DNA of 64,000 bases, from positions 1-64,000 of the forward strand of contig NZ_BNAL01000003.1 in the NCBI RefSeq assembly GCF_014653275.1. The letters run 5' to 3'. Made by a program: the position numbers and the translations under genes. Shown here in pieces: positions 46,258 through 55,594 of this stretch. Under the pieces are notes generated by a model. The model was not told the DNA's origin and did not search any database. It worked only from the letters and a program-made list of their open reading frames with translations. The stretch comes from Deinococcus piscis. Lineage in GTDB: Bacteria; Deinococcota; Deinococci; Deinococcales; Deinococcaceae. Positions within the stretch are counted from its first letter, which is position 1. Every line of letters starts with the position of its first letter.

Positions 46258-46893
46258 CTAAACTTCGCAGTAGACCGCAATCTGCCCGGTGCGCCCATAC
46301 GACGAAGCGCAGAAAGTGCCGCCTGCTTCGCGGAAGCGCTGCTCCTGAAGCCGTGAGCCCACCCATTCGCGTGCCCAGCAGGTGGCGAGAGCGTACCAGA
46401 TGTAGTCTCCCTGGAGCAGATACCCCACCCGCTTCTGCGCCGGATTCAGGAAGACAAAGCGCCGCAGCGCCTGCTGGAGCGAGACCTCGGCCTCTTCGGC
46501 CAGCTTCGCTACGGCAGCGGCAGTTTCGCCGTGCCGCGCCAGCACGTCAGCCACCAGGGCGTCGGGCATCAGCAGCAGGTCGGCTCCGTGTTCGGTCAGC
46601 AGCTCCAGGTGTTCGTCCAGGTCGCTGACGCTGGCATGTTCGCGCCGGATGGCTCCGGTGTACTGGCCTTGTTCGCTGAGCGCATGGACCAGTTCGTGCG
46701 CTGTGTCGGCCCGCCGGGTGGCTGCCGTGCCTGCGCGGCTCACCTGCACCTGCTGGCGGCTGGCCACGCTGTATTCGCCGCGCAGCACCTCAATACCCAA
46801 GCGCCCAGCGAGCGCGTCCATGTCGCTGGGGTAGCCGACCTGCCGGTGACGGCGCTCCAGATACCGCAGGTAATCGGAAATCAGGGCGTCCAT
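46258..46893 (-). CDS. ImmA/IrrE family metallo-endopeptidase
   Basis: The zinc site is visible: HELVH in TAHELVHALSEQG (about residues 65-69), and a third-ligand region TEHGADLLLMPDALV (about 99-113) that matches the E-x2-A-N-x-F-A-x2-LLMP pattern of this family. The remaining C-terminal ~100 residues are unrecognised. Such proteases cleave a cognate XRE repressor on stress, as IrrE does with DdrO. The upstream gene, overlapping by 13 bp, encodes just such a repressor. SD GGAGG precedes the ATG. 211 aa, lacking the GAF-like domain of true IrrE as far as I can see. Confidence 0.8.
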   Translation of the reverse strand: MDALISDYLRYLERRHRQVGYPSDMDALAGRLGIEVLRGEYSVASRQQVQVSRAGTAATRRADTAHELVHALSEQGQYTGAIRREHASVSDLDEHLELLTEHGADLLLMPDALVADVLARHGETAAAVAKLAEEAEVSLQQALRRFVFLNPAQKRVGYLLQGDYIWYALATCWAREWVGSRLQEQRFREAGGTFCASSYGRTGQIAVYCEV

Positions 46894-47441
46894 GGGGCCT
46901 CCGCGCCGGGGGGCGGTGGGTCAAAGCGTTCGCGCAGGTCCAAAAACAGAGCCAGCCACTCGCCCGCCGTCTGAGGGGTGCGGCGGTGATGCAGACTGGT
47001 TAGAAAGTGCAGCCAGCGTTCTTCGCGCAGCTCGGCAAATTCAGGCCGGACCCCGAACACTTCGGCGGCTTCGAGCAAGGCGGTGGGGACAGGCCGCTGC
47101 TCTCCACTCACCTTCCAGCCCTGCGCTGCGGCTCCGCCTGGTTCGGCCTCGCCCTGACCCGGAACAGTGCCCACCGGCACGCCCACTGCGGCTTCAAACT
47201 CGGTACCGGACCAACCCAGCATGTAGGCCAGCGCCCGCAGCTGCTGCGCCCGCGCACTTAGCAGAATATGACCCTCGGTGTCTTCTTCGAGGCGCGACAG
47301 CCACTGCTGGCTAAAGGGTTTCAGGCCTGCTGGCAGGTCGCCCGCCGTGTGCAGCGCCCGCACAGCGCGGGCCAGGTCGCTCTGTGAGCGGTACCCGGCG
47401 TGCTCGCGCCGCCGCCGCAGCGCTTCTCCATAGCGGTCCAT
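46881..47441 (-). CDS. XRE-family transcriptional regulator
   Basis: 186 aa. An XRE helix-turn-helix spans about residues 3-75: LRRRREHAGYRSQSDLARAV, QQWLSRLEEDTEG, and ALAYMLGWSGTEFEAAVG. The C-terminal half (ALLEAAEVFGVRPEFAELRE...) may be a dimerisation and cleavage domain. TAGGCT ends 6 nt before the ATG at 47441, lying between the arms of an inverted repeat. Gene order repressor-protease with overlap is the classic ImmR/ImmA or DdrO/IrrE-like arrangement. It is probably autoregulated; the target genes are unknown. Confidence 0.82.
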   Translation of the reverse strand: MDRYGEALRRRREHAGYRSQSDLARAVRALHTAGDLPAGLKPFSQQWLSRLEEDTEGHILLSARAQQLRALAYMLGWSGTEFEAAVGVPVGTVPGQGEAEPGGAAAQGWKVSGEQRPVPTALLEAAEVFGVRPEFAELREERWLHFLTSLHHRRTPQTAGEWLALFLDLRERFDPPPPGAEAPWTP

Positions 47442-47466
47442 ACCCCTAGCCTACCAAAAAAGGGGT
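47442..47466. promoter_or_regulatory. Inverted repeat over the repressor promoter
   Basis: ACCCCT (47442-47447) and AGGGGT (47461-47466) form a perfect dyad with a 13-bp spacer containing the minus-strand -10 TAGGCT. A third AGGGGT lies at 47478-47483. This is the expected place and form for an autoregulatory operator of the XRE gene. Confidence 0.5.
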
Positions 47467-47488
47467 GAAAGGCTGTCAGGGGTAGAAG

Positions 47489-48169
47489 TCAGTCCTGTGC
47501 CCCCACCACATAAAAGGTTTCTTCGGTGATGCGTTCAGGGAACTTGCGCAGAAAGTCCACGCTGCTGAGCGCCTGCGTGCGGTGGCAGCCGATGGCTTTC
47601 AGCTTGCGGGTGATGTAGGGCGTCACGTCGCGCTTCAGGTTGGCTGGGAGCCAAGCAGGCAGCAGGCTGTCGTCTTCGGGAGCCGAGGTGCCAGCGTAGT
47701 ACCACAGCTCCGGCTTTGGCCCTTCCAGGCTGTCCCAGGCTGCTTTTACAGCGCGGTGGGTGGTCTGGTGATCGGGGTGGCCGTTGGAGCCGTTGGGCGG
47801 AAAAGTCAGCAGGATTTCGGGCTGGTAGCGCTCCAGCGCTTCACGGGATACCTGCACCAGCGCCTCAAAATCATGTTCGCGGAGTGCCTTGTCAGGAAAG
47901 CTGTGCTGCTCATGTACGGTCAGGCCCAGCACGTCCAAGCAGGCGGCCAGCTCCACCTCGCGCATCTCGGCCAGCTGTTCGGGGGTGTCACACAGGCCCA
48001 GGGTGCGTCCGGCATTGCCCCGCGTCAGGGTGACCAGGCCGCAGCTGTGGCCAGCGTCTTCAAACTCCATGATGGTGCCGCCTGCGCCGTACACCTCGTC
48101 GTCGGGATGCGGCACGATCAGCAGCAGTTTCAGGCGGGGGCTATGGGAAGGGATAGGGTCGGCAGTCAT
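47489..48169 (-). CDS. PIG-L family deacetylase, BshB2-like
   Basis: N-acetylglucosaminyl-type zinc deacetylase. VPHPDDEVYGAGGTI carries the first metal residues, then LTRGNAGRTLGLCDTPEQLAEMRE, and NGSNGHPDHQTTHRAV the distal His. It resembles BshB2, the second bacillithiol deacetylase or conjugate amidase (Bca), and may act in bacillithiol or S-conjugate turnover. 226 aa from ATG 48169, set by TATGCT 7 nt upstream. It lies 47 bp upstream of the XRE regulator on the same strand and could be co-transcribed. Confidence 0.82.
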   Translation of the reverse strand: MTADPIPSHSPRLKLLLIVPHPDDEVYGAGGTIMEFEDAGHSCGLVTLTRGNAGRTLGLCDTPEQLAEMREVELAACLDVLGLTVHEQHSFPDKALREHDFEALVQVSREALERYQPEILLTFPPNGSNGHPDHQTTHRAVKAAWDSLEGPKPELWYYAGTSAPEDDSLLPAWLPANLKRDVTPYITRKLKAIGCHRTQALSSVDFLRKFPERITEETFYVVGAQD

Positions 48170-48505
48170 GCGGCTCAGCATAGGCCACCTGGCAGGAGCG
48201 CACCGTATTCCTATCTGTGTCTCCTATGTTCTGTGGCCCGTGTCGCCGTCTCTGGCCGCCCTGTATCTTTGACACCTGCATCTGAATTGTTATTCACTTT
48301 TGCGAATGAGGAGCGTATGCTTAGTGCTCCTCAAAGTTGGCGGTGGCGGCCAGGCATCCGACCTGTCTTCCCAGAACCGACGCGAGCTTTTGCCTCTGGC
48401 AGGGCTCTGCCTTGATAACCAGAGCCCCGTCTAGAATTCGCCAGCCGCTCTTACGTTTCCCCGGTTCAGCGCAAGTGGACCCTGCCCCTCACTGAAGGAC
48501 ACTGT
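48170..48505 (+). promoter_or_regulatory. dctA upstream region with promoter and dyads
   Basis: No gene. TTCACT (48293-48298), 17 bp, TATGCT (48316-48321) is a promoter candidate; TTGACA at 48269-48274 offers another. Dyads: GAGGAGC/GCTCCTC (48308-48314/48325-48331); GGCAG/CTGCC (48398-48402/48407-48411) and, exclusive with it, GGCTCTG/CAGAGCC (48403-48409/48420-48426). No T-run follows, so these are operators or translational-control structures. Confidence 0.45.
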
Positions 48506-49834
48506 ATGCCCAAAATCTTCCATAGCCTGTATATACAGGTCATCATCGCCATCGTGCTCGGCATTCTGGTCGGGTTCCTGTTTCCCAGCTTTGGCGAAAG
48601 CCTCAAGCCGCTTGGCGACGGCTTCGTCAAGCTGATCAAGATGATCATCGCGCCGATCATCTTCGCCACAGTGGTCAGCGGTGTGGCGCACATGCGCGAC
48701 ACCAAAAAGGTAGGCCGCGTGGGCGGCAAAGCCCTGATCTATTTCGAGCTGGTCAGCACCCTGGCGCTGATTATCGGCCTGGTGGTGGTCAACGTCTTGC
48801 AACCGGGACGCGGAATGAATGTGAATCCAGCAGACCTCGACAGCTCCGGCATTGAGAAGTACAAGGAGGCCGCCGGAGAGCAGAGCGTGACCGATTACCT
48901 GCTGCATGTGATTCCCGATACCCTGTTCAGCCCTTTTATCACGGGCGACCTGCTCCAGGTGCTTCTGGTGGCGCTGCTGTTCGGCTTTGCACTGCTGCGC
49001 CTGGGCCGACTGGGCGACCAGATTCTGCACGGCATTGACATGGTTAACCAGACCATTTTCATCATCCTGGGCTTTGTGATGCGGCTCGCGCCCATCGGGG
49101 CTTTTGGAGCGATGGCGTTCACCATCGGCAAGTACGGCCTGGGCAGCCTGCAACAGCTGGGCTTCTTGATGGGCAGCTTCTACCTCACCTGCCTGATCTT
49201 CATTTTTGGGGTGCTGGGCTTGATTGCCCGGTTTTTCGGGTTCAGCGTGGTCAAACTGATTCGCTACATCAAAGAAGAGCTGCTGATCGTGCTGGGAACG
49301 TCATCCAGTGAATCGGCTCTGCCCCGCCTGATGATGAAGATGGAACACGCTGGCGCTGAAAAAAGCGTGGTGGGCCTGGTGGTGCCCACTGGGTATTCGT
49401 TCAACCTAGACGGTACTTCCATCTACCTCACCATGGCCGCTGTCTTTATCGCGCAGGCCACCAACACGCCGATGGGCCTGACCGAGCAACTGGGGCTGCT
49501 AGCCGTGTTGCTGCTGACCTCCAAAGGCGCAGCCGGGGTGACGGGCAGCGGCTTTATCACGCTGGCGGCCACGCTGGGCGCAGTAGGCCATGTGCCTGTG
49601 GAGGGCCTGGCGCTGATTCTGGGGATTGACCGCTTCATGTCCGAAGCGCGGGCGCTGACCAATTTCATCGGCAACGCCGTGGCGACTGCGGTGGTGGCCC
49701 GCAGCGAGAATGCGCTGGACATGGACCGCTTTACCCGCGCCCTGAACGGCGAAGACCTGCCCACCATCGAACCCGACGTGGCGAGCGAGGAGCGCGGTGA
49801 GGGCCGCGAGATAGACGCGCCCAAGCCTGCCTGA
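48506..49834 (+). CDS. dctA: Dicarboxylate/amino acid:cation symporter (C4-dicarboxylate transport)
   Basis: Inner-membrane DAACS transporter importing succinate, fumarate or malate, possibly glutamate/aspartate, with H+ or Na+. Features: [19 protein letters not shown], the serine-rich hairpin [33 protein letters not shown] and [21 protein letters not shown]. 442 aa with about eight helices and two re-entrant loops. SD GAAGGA lies before the ATG. Followed by an intrinsic terminator. Confidence 0.92.
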   Translation: MPKIFHSLYIQVIIAIVLGILVGFLFPSFGESLKPLGDGFVKLIKMIIAPIIFATVVSGVAHMRDTKKVGRVGGKALIYFELVSTLALIIGLVVVNVLQPGRGMNVNPADLDSSGIEKYKEAAGEQSVTDYLLHVIPDTLFSPFITGDLLQVLLVALLFGFALLRLGRLGDQILHGIDMVNQTIFIILGFVMRLAPIGAFGAMAFTIGKYGLGSLQQLGFLMGSFYLTCLIFIFGVLGLIARFFGFSVVKLIRYIKEELLIVLGTSSSESALPRLMMKMEHAGAEKSVVGLVVPTGYSFNLDGTSIYLTMAAVFIAQATNTPMGLTEQLGLLAVLLLTSKGAAGVTGSGFITLAATLGAVGHVPVEGLALILGIDRFMSEARALTNFIGNAVATAVVARSENALDMDRFTRALNGEDLPTIEPDVASEERGEGREIDAPKPA

Positions 49835-49860
49835 AGCCCGCAGCCATACTGCTCGATTCT

Positions 49861-49891
49861 GGCCCCTGCCCTCCTGCGGTGGGGGCCTTTT
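49861..49891 (+). terminator. Terminator of dctA
   Basis: GGCCCC (49861-49866) pairs with GGGGCC (49882-49887), followed by TTTT. It lies 27 bp after the dctA stop. Confidence 0.65.
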
Positions 49892-49953
49892 GACGCACCC
49901 ACTACGCCATCTGGCGCATGCTCCAGCGGCTGGCCCTCTGTCAGCATGGCCGC

Positions 49954-50961
49954 ATGCCTACCATGCCTACCTCTGCCTTTACCCTGCGCGACCCTGTCTA
50001 TCCGGCTGATGCCGAAGCTATTGCCAGGGTTCGCAGCGCCGCCGACCCCAGCTGGCCGGTGACGGCGGAGCAGGTGCTGCACTACCACACCCACCGCGAC
50101 CAGAATCTGTTCGACACCGAAGTGCTGGCCGAGCAGGGCGGGTGTGTGGTGGCCGCAGGCAGTATCGGCCACGACACCTTCTCGCATGAGGAGTGGCGCT
50201 ATTGGGGCCACCTGAACGTGCATCCTGACTTCAGGGGCCAGGGCATCGGCGCGGCGCTGTATGACGAACTGCTGCGGTGGGTGCAGGCGCGGGGCGCACG
50301 GGAAATCCGCACCATGCTCAGCGACCTGCCCCACGACGCGCCGGGCGTGCGCTTCCTGACCGCGCGGGGCTTCGTGCCGGCCTGGGAGCGCTACGAATCC
50401 AGCCTACACACGCGGGACGTTGACCTGCACGCCTTTGGCCCCCTGCTGGAGCGTGTGGCGGCGGGCGGCATCGCGCTGAAATCTCTGGCCGAACTCGTTG
50501 GCGACCCGGAGCGCAACCGCTGGCTCTATGAACTGGACTGGATTCTCTTTCAGGACGTGCCGATGGGTCTCACCCTGACCCGACGAACCTTCGAGCAGTG
50601 GGTCAGAGAAGAGCTGGACGACCCCACGCTCCGGCCTGAGCTGTCGTTCGTGGCAATTGACCCTGGCCGGAGCGACCCGCTCACCGGTCCCTACATTGGC
50701 TACAGCACCATCGGCTGGAATCCAGCGGGCGGGTACGCCTACATCGGCATAACGGGGGTGCTGCGCGAGTACCGTGGACGCGGCATCGCCAAGGCGCTCA
50801 AGGTGGCGGCGATGCGCTCACTGGCGGCGGCGGGCGGCGGCGAAATCAAGACCTTCAACGACTCGCCCAACAAAGCCATGCTGCGGATGAATGAGGCGCT
50901 GGGATTCAGGCGCACAGCGACGCGCACGCGCTATGAGCTGCGGCTGGACGGTCAGGAATGA
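49954..50961 (+). CDS. Double-domain GNAT N-acetyltransferase
   Basis: Two GNAT domains in tandem. The first has NVHPDFRGQGIGAALYDELL (about 88-107), the second GVLREYRGRGIAKALKVAAM (about 265-284) with NDSPNKAMLRMNEALGFR. The substrate is unknown; some such proteins acetylate mycothiol or antibiotics, but nothing here points to one. ATG 49954 is chosen over 49918. Its stop overlaps the next start (ATGA), and the next gene encodes a related protein. Confidence 0.85.
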   Translation: MPTMPTSAFTLRDPVYPADAEAIARVRSAADPSWPVTAEQVLHYHTHRDQNLFDTEVLAEQGGCVVAAGSIGHDTFSHEEWRYWGHLNVHPDFRGQGIGAALYDELLRWVQARGAREIRTMLSDLPHDAPGVRFLTARGFVPAWERYESSLHTRDVDLHAFGPLLERVAAGGIALKSLAELVGDPERNRWLYELDWILFQDVPMGLTLTRRTFEQWVREELDDPTLRPELSFVAIDPGRSDPLTGPYIGYSTIGWNPAGGYAYIGITGVLREYRGRGIAKALKVAAMRSLAAAGGGEIKTFNDSPNKAMLRMNEALGFRRTATRTRYELRLDGQE

Positions 50962-51920
50962 CCACCCTCCGCCCTGCCACGCCCGCCGACCTCACCGCCA
51001 CGCTCGCCATTTACAACGCGGTCTATCCTCACCACGCCAAGTCCCTGGAAGAGACTGAGCATTTTCTGGCGCAATTGCGGGGCAGTCCCCTCCAGCCACA
51101 CCTTCACGACTGGGTAGCGGAGGAAGACGGAGAAATCGTCGGCACGGCGCGGCTGTGGCAAGCGCCTTGGATGTTTCATCCTGACCGCTATCACCTGGAG
51201 CTGATGGTCTTGCCCGAGTTCCGAGGGCGGGGCATTGGTGGGGCGCTCTTTGCCGCAGTCTGGCAACACGGGCAGGAGCGCGGCGCACGGGAAGTGCTGG
51301 CAGGCGCCAAGGAAACCGAAATGCAGGCGCTGGCGATGCTGCAACGCCGGGGATTTCGCCAAGTCATGCGCTTTTTTGACAGTGTGCTGCGGCTGCAAGA
51401 CTTTGACCCGCAGCGCTGGCAAGCCGAAATGCAGCTCCCCGAGGGCGTGCGGGCGCTGACCTTTGCTGACCTGAAGGCGGAAATCGGTGAGGATGCCGCT
51501 TGGCAGGCGTATTTTGACTGTTACCGCGAAGCGCGGCTGGACGTCCCGCGCACCGCGCCGCCTAGCGAAGCCACCTTTGCGGAGTTCCTCAAATACCGCT
51601 CACAGCCCAAGTTTTCGCCCACAGGCGTGTGGCTGGCTGTGACGGACGCTGGCGAAGTGGTCGCGCTCTCGGAACTGTGGCGCGACAGTGCCAATCCAAA
51701 GCGACTCAATGTGGGCCTCACGGCAACGCGGCGGGCGTATCGGCGGCGGGGCCTGGGGCTGGCGCTCAAGCTGCGAGGCATGGTGCAGGCCCAAGCGGAA
51801 GGCATCCGCGAAATCTGGACGAACAACGCCAGCAACAATGTCCCGATGCTCGCGCTGAACGACGCGTTAGGTTTCGTGCGCCAGCCCGCGCATGTGGAGT
51901 GCCAGTGGGGTGGGGTGTAA
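50958..51920 (+). CDS. Double-domain GNAT N-acetyltransferase
   Basis: Second tandem-GNAT protein, with LPEFRGRGIGGALFAAVWQ in the N-terminal domain and TATRRAYRRRGLGLALKLRG plus NNASNNVPMLALNDALGF in the C-terminal one. It is overlapped at both ends: ATGA with the previous gene and TAATG with the next, so the three are very likely one operon. Substrate unknown. Confidence 0.85.
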   Translation: MTTLRPATPADLTATLAIYNAVYPHHAKSLEETEHFLAQLRGSPLQPHLHDWVAEEDGEIVGTARLWQAPWMFHPDRYHLELMVLPEFRGRGIGGALFAAVWQHGQERGAREVLAGAKETEMQALAMLQRRGFRQVMRFFDSVLRLQDFDPQRWQAEMQLPEGVRALTFADLKAEIGEDAAWQAYFDCYREARLDVPRTAPPSEATFAEFLKYRSQPKFSPTGVWLAVTDAGEVVALSELWRDSANPKRLNVGLTATRRAYRRRGLGLALKLRGMVQAQAEGIREIWTNNASNNVPMLALNDALGFVRQPAHVECQWGGV

Positions 51921-52594
51921 TGCTCCTCTCCATAGACTGGGACGCCTATTCGGGCACCCGTGAACTGGTGTTCGATGCGCCGATTTGGGGCACCCGTGAC
52001 CGCGAGCATGACCGCCTCGCCGCCTGGCAGGAGCGGGCACAGAAGCGCAGCGGCCCCGGCTCCGGCTGGGCAGCGCTGGCCGCCGATTTTCCGCTGTATG
52101 ACGGCTGGCAGGACCTGCAGCAATACGCGGGCCTTCCCGCCTTCGTGACCCTTTCGCACGCCGATATTTGGCCCGTGTTGGAGCGCTATGCGGGAGCCGA
52201 GGTGCTGAACATAGACAGCCACCACGACCTGACCAGCTTCAGCGGTGACGCGGCCCGCCTACGTCCTGGCAACTGGGCGGGGCTGGCGCTGTCGGCGGGG
52301 CTGGCAAGTCGGTACGAGTGCCGCTATCCGCTGTGGCACGCCGGACTCCCCGTGGCTGAAGGCTACGACCTCAGCCGTACCCACACCGAACTCGCGCCGC
52401 TGCTGCCTGCGCCCGTGCTGGAGCGTGTGACGCTGACCCGCTCGGCTGACCTTCCCGCGCCTGACGCAGTCACCGCACTGATGCTGGTGCAGTCGCCCGC
52501 CTGGACCAACCCCGCCCATGACCGCGAGTTCTGGGTGTTGGCGGAGGCGCTTGGGGTGGACGTGCTGGTAGAGCCGCTGCGGCGGGATGGCTGA
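51920..52594 (+). CDS. Unknown protein with arginase-like metal motif
   Basis: 224 aa. It opens with LLSIDWDAYSG and contains VLNIDSHHDLTSF near residue 95, resembling the D-x-H-x-D metal sites of arginase/UPF0489-type proteins. The remainder (WHAGLPVAEGYDLSRTHTEL, LMLVQSPAWTNPAHD) is not recognised. The ATG overlaps the stop of the GNAT gene as TAATG, so it is translationally coupled. A metal-dependent hydrolase acting with two acetyltransferases is an attractive but unproven idea. Confidence 0.72.
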   Translation: MLLSIDWDAYSGTRELVFDAPIWGTRDREHDRLAAWQERAQKRSGPGSGWAALAADFPLYDGWQDLQQYAGLPAFVTLSHADIWPVLERYAGAEVLNIDSHHDLTSFSGDAARLRPGNWAGLALSAGLASRYECRYPLWHAGLPVAEGYDLSRTHTELAPLLPAPVLERVTLTRSADLPAPDAVTALMLVQSPAWTNPAHDREFWVLAEALGVDVLVEPLRRDG

Positions 52595-52640
52595 AAAGTC
52601 TAAGGGTATAAGCGGTAAGCGTGCTGGCCCTTAAAGTTCT

Positions 52641-53807
52641 CTACATCCCCAGCAGGCCTTTGTACCACTCCACCACGCTGTCCCCCCACAGCATGGCGAC
52701 CACGGCGCCAATCGCCAGATAGGGGCCGAACTTGAGGCGGTTTTCGGCCTTCATCGCCATCTGAATCACGCCCAGAATCGCCCCAGCAAAAATCGCCGCG
52801 CCGATGCTGACCAGCACGCCGCTTACCCCCAGGAAAGCACCGATGGCCCCGGCCAGCTTCACGTCCCCGAAGCCCATCGCGCTGGGGTCAAAGGGCGCGT
52901 CTTCCTCGGCTTCAGTGGCTCCGGCTTGCTTCTGAACAAAGCCGTACTGAATCCACCAGTACAGCCCAGCAATCAGGGCGGCTGCGCCCGCACCTTGCAG
53001 GGCACCACTGACCATGGCGAGCGGGTCGCGCCCAAAGTTCACGCCCAGCGCCAGGCTCAGCAGTGCCCCGCCCAGTGTGAGCAGCTCGGGCACGCGCACC
53101 ACGCGCCGCGCCCCGGCATTCACCATCGCCGAGAGCAGCGCCGCGCCCAGGCCCCATAGCGGCCCAGCCCAGGCCGAGACCAGCAGCGCCAGCGCAATCT
53201 GCTGGTGCCCAATCGGCGTGTCGGGATACTGCCGCTCACGGAAACGCCGCAGCACCCACGAGCCGATCAGGTCAATGGTCATCAGCAGGCCCGCCCCGGT
53301 CAGTGCGCCTGCCAACGCTTCGGCGAAGTTGGGCAGACCGCCGTTCGCTAGTCCACTGCCGGCCAGTGCCGCGAAGCCCAGCCCCAGACTCACACCGGGC
53401 AGGGTCAGCTCGTCGGGAATGGTGTAGGTGTCCAGGTCAATCGCGCTGCCCGCCAGCAGGATGGTGAAAAACAGCATCAGCCCCAGCGTGCCCAGGCCGT
53501 ACGCGGCGGGCGGGTAGAAGTAGGCGATTAAGGCGTAGGCCACGCCCGAGATCACCTCGACCACGGGGTAGCGCCGCTTGATGGGGGCGCGGCAATAGCG
53601 GCACTTGCCGCCCAGCGAGAGCCACGACAGCACCGGCACCAGGTCTTTCGGGGCCAGGGCGTGGTCGCAGTGGGGGCAGTGGCTGGGCGGAAAGGAAATG
53701 CTTTCGCCGCGTGGCAGCCGCCAAATCAGCACATTGGTAAAAGAGCCGACCAGCAGCCCGAACAGCAGGGCGCTGAAGAGAATAAAAGGCAGAGGCAGCA
53801 GTTCCAC
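52641..53807 (-). CDS. pilD: Prepilin peptidase / N-methyltransferase (A24)
   Basis: Cleaves and methylates type IV prepilins in the membrane. The N-terminal LLVGSFTNVLIWRLP, two CxxC pairs (CPHC and CRYC, zinc-binding methylase part), the first catalytic Asp in AIDLDTYTIPDELT and the second in MGFGDVKLAGAIG are all present. At 388 aa it is about 100 residues longer than usual: extra hydrophobic segments lie between the two Asp motifs (about residues 160-290). Deinococci carry type IV pili for DNA uptake. Confidence 0.92.
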   Translation of the reverse strand: MELLPLPFILFSALLFGLLVGSFTNVLIWRLPRGESISFPPSHCPHCDHALAPKDLVPVLSWLSLGGKCRYCRAPIKRRYPVVEVISGVAYALIAYFYPPAAYGLGTLGLMLFFTILLAGSAIDLDTYTIPDELTLPGVSLGLGFAALAGSGLANGGLPNFAEALAGALTGAGLLMTIDLIGSWVLRRFRERQYPDTPIGHQQIALALLVSAWAGPLWGLGAALLSAMVNAGARRVVRVPELLTLGGALLSLALGVNFGRDPLAMVSGALQGAGAAALIAGLYWWIQYGFVQKQAGATEAEEDAPFDPSAMGFGDVKLAGAIGAFLGVSGVLVSIGAAIFAGAILGVIQMAMKAENRLKFGPYLAIGAVVAMLWGDSVVEWYKGLLGM

Positions 53808-53954
53808 GGCCCGCAGTGTAGGGCTCTCAGTCTCACAAAAATGCTCCCCTCGTGCCGCACCGGCTCTGTTGGATAGTTATCCGCCCTATTCAGCCGCTCT
53901 GCCGTGGCTCTTGTCTGCCTGTCACTCTCTTGCTGGGGTCCATTCAAGGCAATT

Positions 53955-53984
53955 TTGACGCTGTATAAGCCTCTGGGCTATCTT
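53955..53984 (+). promoter_or_regulatory. Promoter of the amino-acid ABC operon
   Basis: TTGACG (53955-53960) with TATCTT (53979-53984, 18-bp spacer) or CTATCT (17 bp). It lies about 100 bp before the substrate-binding protein gene, whose ATG follows GGAGGA, so this mRNA has a normal leader. The rest of the 283-bp gap back to pilD holds nothing recognisable. Confidence 0.55.
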
Positions 53985-54090
53985 GGAGTCTCGCCCGAAG
54001 TGCCTTGCATAACTATCCTGCCAGGGCTTAATATTCTCGCAGCGAATCGGTGGCTGCTCAGGCGGCGACCATCCCCCCCGGAGGATCACT

Positions 54091-54924
54091 ATGACTATGA
54101 AAGCCGTTTTTCCCCTGATGCTGCTGGGCGGCCTGACCCTGAGTGCTTGTACCTCCAAGCAAGAAACCAAAACCACCACGACCTCGGAAACGCAAACGAC
54201 CACCACGGCTACGGCGGGTAACGCTGCGTCGGGTGGGGCCTGCATGGACCGCATCCGCAAAGATGGCCTGCGTGTGATCACCAGCCCTGATTACCCGCCC
54301 TACGAATCCACCAATGAGCAAAACCAGATTGTGGGCTTTGACGTAGATATGGTCAACGCGATGGCCGAGGAGATAGGTGTCAAGGCCGAGTTCACCGGCC
54401 AGGGCTTTGAGGGTCTGATTCCTTCGTTGGTCGCAGGCCGCGCTGACCTGATTGCGGCGGGCCTGTCTATCACTGAGGAGCGGGCCAAGTCGGTGTCGTT
54501 TACGGACCCCTACGAAAAGACCAAGAACGTGATTGTGGTGGGTGTGGACAGCGACCTGAATGGCCCTGAAAGCCTCAATGGCAAGACGGTAGGTGTCCAG
54601 CTGGGCACTGTCCAGGCCGACATGGCTGCCGAAATTGAGGGAGCGGATGTCCGCACCTTCAACCTCTTCAGCGAAGCGCTGGCCGCCCTCAAGTCGGGCC
54701 AGATTGACTCGATGATTGTGGACGCTCCGGTGGGCAACAACTACATCAAGGTGCATAGCGACATCAAGCTGGCGGGCGAAATGGACGGTGCCAGCAAGGC
54801 TCTGGCGACCCAGCTGGAGTGCACTGACCTGGTGGCTGAGCTGAACGCCGCCCTGGCTACCTTGCAGCAAAACGGCGAACTGGAAAAACTGCACACCAAG
54901 TGGTTCAGCGACCAGGCGCAGTAA
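54091..54924 (+). CDS. Polar amino-acid ABC transporter substrate-binding lipoprotein
   Basis: A lipoprotein signal ends at the lipobox LSAC (Cys about 20), followed by a Thr-rich linker and a class-3 binding domain: RVITSPDYPPYES, VGFDVDMVNAMAEEIGVK, GLSITEERAKSVSFTDPY and GKTVGVQLGTVQ are typical of glutamine/general polar amino-acid binders. 277 aa. First gene of a three-gene importer with permease and ATPase directly behind. Amino-acid specificity not determined. Confidence 0.92.
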   Translation: MTMKAVFPLMLLGGLTLSACTSKQETKTTTTSETQTTTTATAGNAASGGACMDRIRKDGLRVITSPDYPPYESTNEQNQIVGFDVDMVNAMAEEIGVKAEFTGQGFEGLIPSLVAGRADLIAAGLSITEERAKSVSFTDPYEKTKNVIVVGVDSDLNGPESLNGKTVGVQLGTVQADMAAEIEGADVRTFNLFSEALAALKSGQIDSMIVDAPVGNNYIKVHSDIKLAGEMDGASKALATQLECTDLVAELNAALATLQQNGELEKLHTKWFSDQAQ

Positions 54925-54934
54925 GCTCTTTTTA

Positions 54935-55590
<656 letters not shown>

Positions 55591-55594
<4 letters not shown>

